A stretch of 64,000 bases of DNA from positions 129,011,914 through 129,075,913 of the forward strand of contig NC_092809.1 in the NCBI RefSeq assembly GCF_040954645.1. Reading direction: 5' to 3'. This document shows positions 1-11,667 of this stretch, piece after piece. The translations under genes were made by a program, and so were the position numbers. The notes beneath the pieces are model-generated. The model saw only the letters and a list, made by a program, of their open reading frames with translations. It searched no databases and had not been told where the DNA came from. The DNA comes from Diabrotica undecimpunctata. Its lineage: Eukaryota > Arthropoda > Insecta > Coleoptera > Chrysomelidae. Each line of letters begins with the position of its first letter. Positions within the stretch are counted from its first letter, which is position 1.

Positions 1-239
1 ATAGTAGAAGATCAAATAACATACAAATTTTTAAAATATGAAGTAACCTGGTACGACTACACATTCTAATATAAAAAATAATCACTAGGAACTTTAATTA
101 ATTAGAATGTTTGAAAAACAACAAACATGCTTTCTGTCAAGAACGTGGATAAAGAGCTTTTTTATTGGTATTTATATTAGTAATTCAGCCAGCAGCAGGT
201 TGATGATAATTAAATAATTTTAAATATTCTCTAAAAACG

Positions 240-1496
240 AAAATAACAAAGATACAAGAAAACGACATCGGGTTCACGTAAAACAACAGAAAACAAGAAC
301 GGATAACGCAAGAGATCATGGACGTCATGCACGTAAGAAGAAAACATAAAACAAACCCAATAGAATACAAACGAGCCAATAAAATCATTAGAAAAAAGTG
401 CAGAGAACCTAAAGAAAACTGGATTCAACCAAATGCCTAGAAATTTAACAACTTCAGGAAAGATACCTTTATTGTCCATAAAAAAATGAAATAAATGACA
501 GGTAGACACAGAAAGAGACCAGAACCACAATATTAAAAAATAACAATAACGAGATAATTATAGGTACAGAAGAAAAACTGGAGAGATGGAAAGAATACAT
601 TCAGACACTTTTTGACGATGATAGAGCTTGTTCTCCACCACCCAGACAATATCAATGTCGAAATACTTAAATTAATTGCAGACAACCAAAGTAAAAACCT
701 CGATTTAATAACAGTACTATTCAATAAGATATATGACACAGGTAAAATACCATCAGACTGGCAAAATCACCATTCGTAACATTCCCAAAAAAATCTAATG
801 ACTCACACTGCGATGACTACCTAATATTAAGCATGATGTCTCATACCCTTAAAACTTTTCTCAGAGTCATTCGTACACGAATTTACAAGAAGTGTGAGTT
901 TCAGATGAGTGACACTCAATTCTAATTTCGAAATGGATTCGGAACACAAGAAGCTCTTTTTGCCTTAAATGGCCAAACGATGCAGAGACACAAATGTAGA
1001 TGAATATGCATGTTTTATTGATTATCGAAAAGCATTTGTCTGCGTTAACTATCAAAAAATGATCGAAATTTTAAGAACAACTGGAATTGACGAACAAAAC
1101 TTGCGAATTATTTCAGAACTATATTGGCAATAAACGGCAATAATTGAAATAAAGCACACAACATCCGAAGATATACGAATCTGACGAGGAGTGTGACAAA
1201 GTTGCGTATCACCACTATTATTTAATCTGTATTCGGAGTCTATATTTAGAAAAGCATTGGACGAGGTTCAAGGTAGAATCAAGATTAACGGAACCAGCAT
1301 AGACAACATCAGGTACGCTGATGATATCATCCTAATAGCAAGCAACGCACAAGAACTACAAAATATAATAAATGCGGTAGTTTGTCACAGCGAAATGTTC
1401 GGTTTACATCTAGATGTGTCCAAAACTAAAGTTCTAGTATTTTCAAAGATACCTACCTAACTTTCATAAAATATTTGGGGGCAAATATCAACAGCC
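240..1496 (+). pseudogene. LINE reverse transcriptase, 5' portion (AAG-tailed family, host of a nested insertion)
   Basis: Degenerate non-LTR retrotransposon read on the plus strand in shifting frames. From about 270 it gives the endonuclease-RT linker (TQEIMDVMHVRRK, then IIRKKCREPKENW). RT pieces follow: ACFIDYRKAF near 1010-1040, SPLLFNLYSE near 1215, and the catalytic box RYADD near 1312-1326. It then reaches KTKVLVFSK and KYLGANINS, where a second LINE interrupts it. A related minus-strand copy at 49197-49905 runs through the same junction uninterrupted. Frameshifts and stops make it non-functional. The left limit is unclear because the window starts close to it. The clade is not settled; related copies end in an AAG repeat. 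Confidence 0.8.
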
Positions 1497-2729
1497 TTCT
1501 TCTTCTTAAAGTGCCCTCTCCTCAATGGAGGTTGGCTACTACAATTTTAAACTCTTCTCTATCTTCAGCTGTTCGTATTAGCTGTTCAAAATTTAGCCCT
1601 GTACATTGTCGGATGTTTCTGAGCCACGATAGTCTTTTCCTTCCTAGGCCTCTCTTTCCCTCGATTTTTCCTTTCACTATACGTTGGGCATATTGGTACT
1701 TATTATTTCTCAGTATGTGGCCTAGGTATGATGTTTTTCTAACTTTTACTGTGTTAAAAAGTTCTCTTTCCTTGCCTATTCTATGCAGCACTTTTTCGTT
1801 TGAGGTATGCGATGAAATTTTGAGTATTCTCCGGTAGATCCACATTTCAAAGGCCTCCAATTTATTTACGGTTGATGTTTTAAGGGTCCACGTTTCAACT
1901 GCATATAGAAGAGTCGACCAGGCGTAGCATTTTGATAAACGTAGTCGAATTTCGAGTTTTATTCGAGAATCACAAAGCAGTTTTTTTATCTTTTCGAAAG
2001 ATTTTCTGGCCTGTTCTATTCTCGATCTTATTTCTAGATCAGGATTTAGGCTGCTATCGATCCAACATCCCAGGTACTTAAATCTATTGACCTGTTCTAA
2101 AATGTGCCCATTTATTGTGCAAGGTTGAGGTACGTTTTGGTTTTTTCGGATTGACATCACTTTGGTTTTTTTAATGTTTATTTTCATACCAAATTGCTCA
2201 CAGGTCGAGTTGGTCTTGTCGATGAGTCGTTGTAGACCTAAGTCGGAATCCGCAATTAACACTGTACCATCGGCATATCTGATACTGTTGATATATACGC
2301 CATTCACCTTGACTCCATCCTTGGAATCCTCCAATGCTTCTTTAAATAGAAACTCGGAGTAAAGATTAAACAGCAGAGGCGACAGAACACATCCTTGTCT
2401 AACTCACCTCCTAATTTCTACTTCTGCGGATGTGGAACTTTCGATCCTAACTCTGGCGTTTTGGTTCCAGTACAAGTTTTTTAAGAATTTGATGTCTTTT
2501 CCATCTAAACCGACTTCTTGCAAACGTTCTAATAGTAGGTCGTGTCTTACTCTATCAAATGCTTTTTCGAAGTCTATAAAGCATATAAATATATCTTTCT
2601 GTTGGTCGTAGCATTTTTGGGGGCTAGAACTAGTAAACTGAACAGGGCTTCTCTCGTTCCCATGCCGGCTCTGAATCCAAACTGATCGTCTCCGATGATT
2701 GTTTCGCACTTTCTATAGATACGATTATT
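1497..2729 (-). mobile_element. 5'-truncated LINE inserted in the LINE at 240-2985
   Basis: Minus-strand LINE fragment. It opens near 2725 with the RT motif DDQFGFRAGMGTREA, then FIDFEKAFDRVRH, VRQGCVLSPLLFN, and RYADG near 2265-2280 (G where the second Asp of YADD is expected). After that comes a long thumb/C-terminal region open from 2334 to 1522. The 3' end is an AAG repeat, seen as cttcttctt at 1497. An exact 11-bp direct repeat, tatcaacagcc, lies at 1486-1496 and 2730-2740, so both borders are defined. A stop near 2403 and a frameshift near 2620 break RT. The long 3' frame suggests a younger insertion than its host. Confidence 0.88.
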
Positions 2730-2740
2730 ATCAACAGCCA

Positions 2741-2985
2741 GTGTAACCCAAAAAAAAATGCTGTCAAAAATCTAACAAGCGAGGAAAACACTCATGAACA
2801 TGAAAACATTTTTTACAAGATCAGACCTTAGTCTGGAGCTCAGAATTCGAATGATCAGATGTTACATTTTCTTTGTTTTGCTGTATGGCTGTGAAGGTTG
2901 GATAATGGACTCTGAAACACAAAAAGGAATAGATGCCTTTGAAATGTATATATACAGACAGATGCTGAAAATTCCATGGAATGGA
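2741..2985 (+). pseudogene. LINE RT continuation after the nested insertion
   Basis: The host LINE resumes with QCNP immediately after the second copy of the target duplication. It continues with LSLELRIRMIRCY, LLYGCEGW, and DAFEMYIYRQMLKIPW, the usual C-terminal region of this LINE family. Homology stops abruptly near 2985, where unrelated T/C-rich sequence begins, so the 3' end is lost. Confidence 0.8.
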
Positions 2986-3460
2986 ATTCTCTCTCTAATG
3001 CCCTCCTATTTCGCCCTACGTCAATCCGAATCCCACTAAAGTGCTACTTGCTCTTGCTTACCACCACTTATTTCTCTTCATTTGCTCTACTATTTCTCTC
3101 ACGGAATCAAACATTCTACAGTTACACTTTCTTTCAAACTTCTCAGTTTCATACACCCAACGCTCGCACTCCAACATCGTGTTGTCACTGTTACGTCCCT
3201 CCACACATATTATACATAAACATAATACCAACACCTAAATAAACATTTATGATCGAGTGTTTCTCTTATAGAATTTACAGCTCGTTCAGTCACAAAATCC
3301 GAAAGACCAAAGTAACGGCACTGATCGAACTGTGCCTTCATAAACCTAAACCATGAATAATACAGCTGCCTATGTTCACAGTCCACCCAACTTTGCAGGT
3401 TCGGAATTAGTGACTTCGTCTATTTCGCCACATCACGTATTGCCTCTCTCTCTTCATGTA
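2986..3460. other. Unassigned stretch
   Basis: T/C-rich sequence with no recognisable coding motif on either strand. It lies between the broken LINE 3' region and the R1-like RT fragment, and part may be 3' UTR of the latter. Open frames here look like chance. Confidence 0.4.
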
Positions 3461-4262
3461 ACTGCTTAATTCAACTAATCTCTCGGCCAGCCTATCTCAC
3501 TTATCTCTCCCTCTCCAATGTTCTGTCCCTTACGACTATGAACGCTAGCTCTCTCACCTGTGGCTGCTTTGAGAACAAGAGACTGCACAACATTATAAAG
3601 CGCCCTCCTTCTTTCGGATTTGGATCCACCGATATTCGGCATTATCCTCCCCATTTCGGCCATTCTCTGAATAGTCCTCTCGCAAATGTTCCCCCAACTC
3701 CTGCTTTGATAAAGAATAACTCCCAGATATTGACTGTACTTCGTGAGCGTTACCCTCGCTCCCGCGCACTATAATATCGCCCCGGCGATAATGAGGTCGT
3801 CCGCGAATCCGAAAGAGTTTTCCTTCCCTTATTCACGGTTTAAGACTTTGCCATATACCAGGTTCAACAGCGTCGATCTCTGCGATGCCTCAGCCGTTAC
3901 ATCCACCATCACACCACTGTCTATCATAATCTTCCTCTCGGAAAGATAATTAGCGACTACGTTCCTTAGATACTCTGGGCAGCTCCTTTCTTCGAAAGAG
4001 CTCATTACGTGACTCCATTGCAATGTACAGAAAGCATTTTGGACATCAAAGAGGATCATGATGACCCATCGGTGATTAAATCCAATTCCCTGTACCGCCC
4101 GAAACCCGCGTACCGCGGCCTTTTGCCATACAACTTTCCGATACAAGGAAGAAAGCAAATAGGACGATCTTTACTAGGCTTGAATTTAGACAGGAGTACG
4201 AGCTCCGAGATTTTCAACCAATATGAACTGGTTTATTTGATGGACCGTCTGGCTTGGTAAAC
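3461..4262 (-). pseudogene. R1-like LINE reverse transcriptase fragment
   Basis: Read on the minus strand from 4262 down, this gives successive RT motifs: KPSKDRPICFLPCIGK, a FDVQNAFCTLQW block (usually DVRNAFN) near 4050-4080, YLSERKIMIDSG, then GFADDLIIAGA near 3785-3815. A thumb-like stretch follows with RMAEMGRIMPNIGG and ERRRALYNVVQSLVLKA. The spacing and FADDL box fit the R1/LOA-type LINEs. A frame change between the LLNLVYGKVLN block and FADD shows decay. There is no endonuclease upstream and no rDNA target, so this is a dispersed fragment. Confidence 0.75.
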
Positions 4263-5226
4263 TACCACCTTAGCGACTGAATTACGGCTGCCATGTTTAT
4301 TTGATGTATATCTTCTAGTTTTCTTCTAAATATATATCACATTATCTTGTAAATAATTATCAAAAATCTTTGATCTAACCGAATAAACCTTTATAAATGT
4401 CCCGACTTCCAATTCATAAATCGTTTCAACAAGGTTTTTAAAATACTGTCAAGACGGTCAAGACGGAATAGTACACAAGGATCAAAAAAGTCATTGTTTT
4501 TTTAATTTTTTTTTTTTGTTTTTAGCATCTTTTAATTTGACACCAAAACACTTAATAACTATAACTTCGAGTACACGCCAATATTTTCTAGACCTTAATT
4601 AATCTGTATATTGCTTATTCTTCATTTATTGTCAGTTTCACCCAGAAACGGCTCGTTTATTAATCAATATTGACAATAATACTTTAGTTTACAAGCACAA
4701 CATCAATAAATCTCCAGATAAAGCTCATTTTGCCAATCAAAATAACCGCATATAGATGATAACTATAACTATTATTATTATGTGCAACCATCAAAAGCAA
4801 ATAGGAACCGTTACATTTGAAAGTAGAACTGAAGTAAGTACCTAGATACTCTGTTCGATACAAATTACAGTAATCTCAATGGCTGTAGTTAGACTTTAGT
4901 AATAAACATTATACAATAGATATTTTCAAATGGGTTAGCACAGATACGGTGGTTTATGCTGTCATTGACCGCTTGACGCTGTGACTTCAGTTTTCGCGCA
5001 GTGGTATAGACAAGAAAAAACAGAACATTATTGATGTAGTGATCGTTTTAATTACGATCATATTAATACAGTACTTTAAAAGTATGTACGATCTTTAATA
5101 TAAATATCACGATTTAGCAGCCAAACGCAACAAAAAAAATCCAAGGACTAAAACAAAGTTGCAGTAACTCACCAACGCTTTTTAATATAATATATGTATA
5201 AAAGACCATAAATAAAAAATCATTAT

Positions 5227-5229
<3 letters not shown>
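4263..5229. other. AT-rich DNA without a called gene
   Basis: About 970 bases of AT-rich sequence. The only local pattern is a short near-repeat of gtcaagacgg around 4448-4467. I see no coding motif, TIR or RNA gene. Confidence 0.5.

Positions 5230-5307
<78 letters not shown>
5230..5307. repeat. (TA)n microsatellite
   Basis: Uninterrupted alternating TA of about 78 bases, directly abutting the left inverted repeat of the Penelope-like element. Confidence 0.98.
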
Positions 5308-5308
<1 letters not shown>

Positions 5309-5912
5309 CTGTTTTGGATGGGTTGGAGTCAATAATAGGGCTATTGGTTAACTATTTTTTTATTCTCGAGCTTTCAATTGTGTTTACAATTATTATCAAG
5401 AGCTAAAAAAGACAAAATACTTACAAGGTTGAACTAAAAAGAAAAAACAATTTTTGTTAACTTACCAAATAAAAATTAGTTTGGTAAGTAAAAATCACTG
5501 CTTACATGTTCAAAATATTTAATACAAAAATGTTTTTATCTAACAAATGTTTCTCTGAAAATTTTTTTATAATTTTGAAAACATTTTTTTAATATAAGAA
5601 TAATTGAATTTATAAATAAGTTCAAATAGCAACCAATTACAAATAGCCTCAATGTCATAAATGCCAACATAAAATTTTTATTTTTGACAATTATATTGCC
5701 AAAAGTAAAACTTCGTTTAAACATTCTTTTTTTTTTTTTGTTTAGTAACAAAAAGAAGAAGATTTATTCACCCTTGACAGATGTCTGAAAGAATGTGATA
5801 GATATATGGAGAATTAATATGACATTTTACAAGTTTTATATATAAATCATAAAGAAAGAATATAATTATAAATTTTGCTTAAATTTTGAATTTCAGATCT
5901 TTTGTTTAAACT
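5308..5912 (-). repeat. Left inverted repeat of PLE
   Basis: Reverse complement of 7310-7920, nearly identical on reading. It contains the last ~20 codons of the RT-nuclease ORF in antisense, plus most of the 3' UTR. The match breaks at 5913 against base 7309. Confidence 0.93.
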
Positions 5913-5974
5913 AGTTTGCATATAGTATTTATTTAAAAAATGATCTTTGACTTCTTTATAAACCAACTTTATCT

Positions 5975-7375
5975 ATGAGACCAATTGTTTCATCTTTATG
6001 CCCTCCTAATGGACCAATAGCACAGCTCCTCACTGACATCTTAACTAATGCTTATAATTTAAACAACAATTTTTACATTAAAGATTCATTTGATTTTAGT
6101 TCTTTCATTAATAATTTCCAATTACCACAAAATTATGTTTTAGTTAGTTTTGATGTAACATCTCTTTTTACTAATTTGCCTTTAGATTTAATCATAAGTA
6201 GTGTTGAAAAACATTGGAATGAGATTTCACAACACACTAATATTGACTTATTACATTTCAAAACACTTATCAACTTTGTTTTTGATTCTAATATTTTTAT
6301 ATTTAATGGTGTATTTTATAAACAAATTTTTGGTAGTCCTATGGGATCTAGTCTTTCACCCATTCTAAGTAGCTATGTCATGGATGATGTTATCAGTGAT
6401 TGTATCAGTAATTGCACTTTTTTCATTCCTTTTATTAAGAGATATGTAGATGATTTAGTTTTGGCACTTCCTAAACACAAAATTCATGAAACAGTCAACA
6501 TTTTCAACAGTCATAATCAACATATACAATTCACAGTTGAGGAAGAGGTAGATAATTCTCTACCATTCCTTGACATGAGAATTGTAAGAAATACAGACAA
6601 TATGTTGAAAACCAGATGGTTCAGAAAACCCATATGTAGTAATAGATTTATAAGCTATTACTCTCACCATCCAAATAAGATGAAAATGAACCTTATAACA
6701 GGATTAAAAGAACGTGTTTTAAAACTTTCTCATCCAGATTATCTACAGGAAGATCTTCAGTTATTAAAAAATATTCTAATTGAAAACTCTTATCCTCCAG
6801 ATATGCTACATAGGATGCTTTTTTCTAATATTGGTAATATAAATAATTTAACACCATTTTTTGCTCAATCTCAAAACATTGTATCTAACAATCAGAACAT
6901 CTATTATCATTCACTACCTTTTATACCATCATTAACACCTAAATTAATACAAACACTAAAGGTTATTGACAATATAAAAATAGCAACAAAGAACATCAAA
7001 ACTATTTCATCTTTATATTCTAAAACTAAATATCCTATAGACAAATTTGAAAAAACGAATTTAGTATACAGCATTAGTTGTACTCAGTGTGAAGCTGAAT
7101 ATGTTGGTGAGACCGGAAGAAATCTTTCAAATCGCATTATTTCTCACAAAAGTGATTGCAGAATTAAAAAACCATCTTGTGCTTTGGCAGAACATGTAAT
7201 CGATAAAGACCATATTATGGATTTTGATAACATTAAAATTTTATGTAGTGAAAGTAATAAATTTAAAAGGACTTTTTTGGAAATGGTTTGTATTAGCAAA
7301 AATGATAAGAGTTTAAACAAAAGATCTGAAATTCAAAATTTAAGCAAAATTTATAATTATATTCTTTCTTTATGA
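5975..7375 (+). CDS. PLE reverse transcriptase with C-terminal GIY-YIG endonuclease (5'-truncated)
   Basis: Uninterrupted 466-codon frame. RT motifs in order: RPIVSS (2-7), VSFDVTSLFTNLP near residues 57-69, GSPMGSSLSPILS near 123-135, catalytic YVDD (157-160), LPFLDMRI, then TRWFRKPICSNRF. The C-terminal part has paired cysteines CTQC and EYVGETGR (375-382), with RIISHKSDC after it, typical of the GIY-YIG nuclease of Penelope-like elements. The first ATG lies inside the conserved KPTLSMRPIVS block, so it is probably not the native start. The frame continues upstream to a stop near 5948, and the N-terminal RT region is missing. The product would copy PLE RNA at a nicked target. Confidence 0.9.
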   Translation: MRPIVSSLCPPNGPIAQLLTDILTNAYNLNNNFYIKDSFDFSSFINNFQLPQNYVLVSFDVTSLFTNLPLDLIISSVEKHWNEISQHTNIDLLHFKTLINFVFDSNIFIFNGVFYKQIFGSPMGSSLSPILSSYVMDDVISDCISNCTFFIPFIKRYVDDLVLALPKHKIHETVNIFNSHNQHIQFTVEEEVDNSLPFLDMRIVRNTDNMLKTRWFRKPICSNRFISYYSHHPNKMKMNLITGLKERVLKLSHPDYLQEDLQLLKNILIENSYPPDMLHRMLFSNIGNINNLTPFFAQSQNIVSNNQNIYYHSLPFIPSLTPKLIQTLKVIDNIKIATKNIKTISSLYSKTKYPIDKFEKTNLVYSISCTQCEAEYVGETGRNLSNRIISHKSDCRIKKPSCALAEHVIDKDHIMDFDNIKILCSESNKFKRTFLEMVCISKNDKSLNKRSEIQNLSKIYNYILSL

Positions 7376-7920
7376 TTTATATATAAAACTTGTAAAATGT
7401 CATATTAATTCTCCATATATCTATCACATTCTTTCAGACATCTGTCAAGGGTGAATAAATCTTCTTCTTTTTGTTACTAAACAAAAAAAAAAAAAGAATG
7501 TTTAAACGAAGTTTTACTTTTGGCAATATAATTGTCAAAAATAAAAATTTTATGTTGGCATTTATGACATTGAGGCTATTTGTAATTGGTTGCTATTTGA
7601 ACTTATTTATAAATTCAATTATTCTTATATTAAAAAAATGTTTTCAAAATTATAAAAAATTTTTCAGAGAAACATTTGTTAGATAAAAACATTTTTGTAT
7701 TAAATATTTTGAACATGTAAGCAGTGATTTTTACTTACCAAACTAATTTTTATTTGGTAAGTTAACAAAAATTGTTTTTTCTTTTTAGTTCAACCTTGTA
7801 AGTATTTTGTCTTTTTTAGCTCTTGATAATAATTGTAAACACAATTGAAAGCTCGAGAATAAAAAAATAGTTAACCAATAGCCCTATTATTGACTCCAAC
7901 CCATCCAAAACAGTTATATA
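7310..7920 (+). repeat. Right inverted repeat of PLE (3' end and UTR)
   Basis: Plus-sense partner of 5308-5912. It holds the ORF end and 3' UTR, including an A-rich run near 7482-7496 that corresponds to a T run in the left arm. Confidence 0.93.
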
Positions 7921-7960
7921 TTTGTTCCAAACGAGTCACAAGTACTTCTTTTTTCTTATT

Positions 7961-7962
<2 letters not shown>

Positions 7963-8032
<70 letters not shown>
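7963..8032. repeat. (TA)n microsatellite
   Basis: About 70 bases of alternating TA immediately after the PLE 3' end. Confidence 0.98.
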
Positions 8033-8035
<3 letters not shown>

Positions 8036-8479
8036 CCATTTCAAGGTTAATAACCCATTCGAATAAAAATAGTCATTGACGATCACTCAGTAGAACAAAT
8101 GACATTTATCATATCCTTGGGGAGTGGAAGGATTGTCACTTGGACAAGCCAGGCACAAACCCCTGTTTGTACTCATCATGGCATGATAACAGGTATTCCA
8201 CAACCTGCCAATACGTACTGGTATACTATAGGGGTACTACTATTAACATAATTTACATGTCATGTGAAATTTTATGGAAAAGAAGTTTTCACATGAAGTC
8301 TTCTCAGGTTCTGGCTTGACGTCTTTTTGTTGCGTGCCCAGGCGCCAAGACCCCGCTCTCGACGTTGCCCAGTTCGGCCACTCGACGTTTGTTGTAGGTG
8401 TGCCCCGCCTGTTTTTTTTTTTTTTTTCGTGACTGACGTCGTTATTGTTTATATAATATTTTTGGAGGGGTATGTCTAG
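8033..8479. other. Unassigned stretch
   Basis: Mixed-composition sequence with a GC-richer patch near 8340-8410 and a T run at 8411-8427. It may be the 3' UTR of the adjacent minus-strand LINE; no motif supports a firmer call. Confidence 0.35.
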
Positions 8480-9660
8480 GAAATCTCATATAGTGCTTGT
8501 AATGAGAGAAGGTTTTCAGCGATGTCGTAGGGCTATAATACTACTTAGTCTTTAGACATTATCAAGCACTTGTTTTGGTTTTCTGTGCTTCCATTGGTGG
8601 AAGACATCGTACATACCATACTGTCTTATCTTATGCAGAATGTAGCTTGGGTGCTTCTCCAATTCGGCGAATTTCACTCATGCTTTTTCTTCAGTTGTAT
8701 CTATAACTCCGGTCTGTTGGTATATCGTGTCTATGAACAGGAAACGTTCAGCCACGTAATTGAGTACTTTCGCAGCTTCTTTCAAACACATGGTTCGCTC
8801 ATGATTGGATCTTCTATTTATTGTTGATGGCAGTCATGTCCCCATACGAGAGATGTATATGTCCTCAAACACATATGTGTTGCTTTAAATCCTTTGATGC
8901 TCGCTTGTGCGTCTGCTACTTTGTGGGTCGTGGCGTTCTCATTGAGAGTGAACGTTAAACCTTTGTCGTTCATTATTATTCCTAGGTATTTTTCTTCATC
9001 TCTTCACTTGATGGGTGTGTTGAACACTTCTAATTAGTCTTCTGTTGTCTCTTCTCTTCTCATACATAATTACTTGGGCTCTCTCTAAATTTACAGCTAT
9101 TTTCTAGCATACATGCCAGTGTTCGAGTGCATTTAGGCAAGTTAATAGATTTTTTACTACTATATTCTGGATTCTGTGCTGGGCCGCTATAAATATAGCT
9201 TCAGCATAAAAGCTGATTAATATTTCGGGTATTCTTAGAACTTATGCAGCGTATATGTTATACATTAAAGGTAACAACACTTTCTGCACTACTCATGCCT
9301 CTGTTGCCTAGTGCTGTGATAGGACTTACTCTATATAAAGCGTAAACTTCCAGTCAGCTAGTTACCAAGAAATCGGTCTGGCCATTACCATTCCGTTCCG
9401 TTGTATCCATATTCTTTCATCTTAAATGCCATAATATGCTGTATAATTTACTGACGTCTATGAACGCTGCTCCTGTACATTGTCTATCATTAAATCATGC
9501 AGCTATGTATTCTAGAAGAGTGAATACTTGCAGTTCTTTAAACTGTTTAGCTCTAAATCCAAATTGAGCTTCTGGGATTATTTCTAATATTTCCGTTTCT
9601 CATTGTAATCTTTATATAATTACATTTCTCTCTTGCTAATTGCTGGGAATAAGGTTATCT
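8480..9660 (-). pseudogene. Degenerate LINE reverse transcriptase (Jockey-like)
   Basis: Minus-strand reading gives EAQFGFRAK near 9555-9580, then AAFIDVSK near 9455 (usual AFDxVW box damaged). Near 8960-9020 a YLGIIMND-type block appears in broken frames, followed by LTFTLNEN. Many stops and frameshifts show great age. The order of blocks runs with decreasing coordinate, as expected for a minus-strand LINE. The YADD box is not recognisable. Confidence 0.6.
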
Positions 9661-10299
9661 GTAGTTTTGAGTGATTGGGAGAGACTGGAATGGTAGTACC
9701 TTTGTACCGGGTTTACTGGACATTGGTCCTCATAATCTTCCAGGACTAGTTGATGCAAATAAAGCTGTTTTAAGTGGAGCCTTACCCTATCACTAGCCAT
9801 GACCGTATTGCGTTGTCACATCATATTACGGATCTGGATCGTAAGGTCGATAAATGTTCCTGAAACCGGGTAGCAGTGTTGAGGCGTATAGGAATGGATC
9901 CTGGACCGGCTCATCGTTGGACATTATGAGGCAGAGCGATAATAGTTTAACTAACTCCTATACTGCGATATAGTAGGACCGATTTAAACCTTTATGCCTT
10001 TTTGTATACTAAAAATGTTATAGTAGATAGGTAGGAAGGTAAAATGTTTCGTTTTCACGACCTGCCGTTATGTCTCGTTTGCAGGTTTCTTGTCGTGAAA
10101 ACTAACAATTTTTCCAAATGAAGGAGAATATCATGGACACTAGCAACTTCTATTGAAATCCGATGGTCTATTAGGTATTCCTGTGGCAATTTATTTTGTC
10201 GCGTTTACTTTAAATATAAAAAAAGGAATGGAAAGAAAAGAAAAAAGTCCACCATCAGAATATGCAAGAATAACATAGCATCATAAACTGACCGATATA
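9661..10299. other. Unassigned stretch with a small inverted repeat
   Basis: No coding signal recognised. An exact 11-bp inverted pair, gttttcacgac at 10051-10061 and gtcgtgaaaac at 10092-10102, encloses a 30-base loop. Confidence 0.4.
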
Positions 10300-11150
10300 T
10301 CCTCTACAAATTGGTCTTTTCACCTTATTTTTGGTCTTTTTCTTGTTCTGTTTATTACTGGTTTCTTTGTTCGTGAGTTAGTAATCCTCCTAATTAGTGC
10401 GTCTTCTTCTCTTCTTTGTATGGCTCTCATTTTCTCTTATTATTTATTTTTCTCGAGCCTTATTTTTTGCTTCACTTTTTGTCTGAGGATAACATCTCGT
10501 GTAACAGCTTTTCGTGTTGCTGGGTTCTGTGATTTAGCTATTTATGAAACGTACTTTTTTTCCTGTTAATTATCTCTTCTAGGGCGTCACTGTTTTTCTC
10601 CAAATATTTATTTTTGTGTTCAATACTCAGCACTTCATTTGTCGCTTTGGCTATTTTTCCCATTAGGCTTTAAGTGTTGATAAATTTCTGTTGGGGTCCA
10701 TTCTTCGTTCAACTAGAGCAAATTCTGTTGTCCATTCTAATATAGTGTTCGAATAATAAATTGTTGTAGAAGTTCTACTTTATGCTTCGTATTTGCGATT
10801 TTTTGCATCTCCTCATCCCTTTGGATATTGTCTTTTTATCGTCTACCCGTGTATATGAATTTCTCTAGTACTAATCGGTGGTAACATGCACATTCTACTT
10901 GTTTGTATACTCTTACATCTTGTATTCTCGTTTTGCTGACTTTTCCTACTATTATTAAATTAATAATTGATCTTTTGTTCTACTCGGTTCCTCCCATGTG
11001 TATCTATGTATGTTTTATGCTGAAATATTGTGTTGGTTATGGCCAAATCGTATTCCTGCATATTAGCCGATTTCCATTGTAAGTTCTAATTTCGTCTTCA
11101 CCGAATACTATATCTTCATCTGTCTTTCCTATGTGGCTGTTACAACCCGC
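10300..11150 (-). pseudogene. LINE endonuclease domain (APE type), degenerate
   Basis: Minus-strand reading from 11150 down gives GKTDEDIVFGED, then RTYNGN, YDLAITNT, and HKTYID, and further on a REIHIHG-like block. This resembles the second half of the apurinic-type endonuclease in RTE/CR1-like LINEs, whose usual N-terminal line is GDMNARVG (here decayed). Several in-frame stops are present. The sequence continues into the A/K-rich linker near 10300-10560. No RT is attached downstream, so this is an isolated 5' piece of a LINE. Confidence 0.65.
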
Positions 11151-11227
11151 CACATTAGATTATAATAATGTAGACAGATTTTTTATTTAACCAATGGGAA
11201 ATAACTTTAATTTACATATTTTAACAT

Positions 11228-11235
11228 GTATATAT

Positions 11236-11305
<70 letters not shown>
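11228..11305. repeat. (TA)n microsatellite with CA interruptions
   Basis: About 78 bases of TA with three early CA variants. Confidence 0.97.
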
Positions 11306-11307
<2 letters not shown>

Positions 11308-11667
11308 GATTTTAATAATTCATACTGAATCCTTTTGTTTTATTGAATTTTTTGGTAATATTTTATAGCAACATTTCTATTTGAAAAATTTAATTAAAAT
11401 CGCTTTATGGAAATACAACTCAGATTTATGAGCCCTCCATGGAGATTTTAATGTGAGATCAGACAAGTAACACAAAGGGCACACGCTCTCACCAAATTCT
11501 CTACTATCTCTATCTGTACGTGTACGTTGCATAAAATATTCTATTTATTTAGTTATATTAGGTACTGTACGCAGTATGTGGTAATTAATTTAAAATATTT
11601 AGTTCTATTTATTTATACTTTTGGTTTCATTTTTTTAATTTTAAAATATATCGAATCTAGAATAATA
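11306..11667. other. AT-rich DNA without a called gene
   Basis: AT-rich, no motif recognised. Confidence 0.45.

Larger units (their letters stand above)
5308..7962 (+). mobile_element. Penelope-like element (PLE) with inverted terminal copy
   Basis: A PLE of about 2.65 kb. The plus-strand body holds one long ORF (RT plus GIY-YIG nuclease) and a 3' UTR ending near 7962. Upstream lies an inverted copy of the last part of the coding region and most of the 3' UTR (5308-5912 against 7310-7920). The right end carries about 42 extra bases (to 7962) missing from the left arm; the same extra end closes the second PLE copy at 16675. Both sides abut (TA)n tracts (5230-5307 and 7963-8032). Inverted partial copies at the 5' side are known for PLE insertions. 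The body is 5'-truncated within RT. Confidence 0.88.

Noticed and set aside
185..1055. Minus-strand open frames of 60-99 codons
   Set aside because: Hydrophobic antisense shadows of the plus-strand LINE linker and RT; no family resemblance.
5536..5751. 71-codon frame repeated at 7471-7686
   Set aside because: It is the 3' UTR of the PLE appearing in both inverted arms; composition is K/F/N-rich and it begins in an A/T run. No sign it is a protein.
7376..7962. Search for a hammerhead in the PLE inverted repeats
   Set aside because: PLE terminal repeats often carry one, but I found no CTGATGA...GAAA arrangement in this PLE on either strand.
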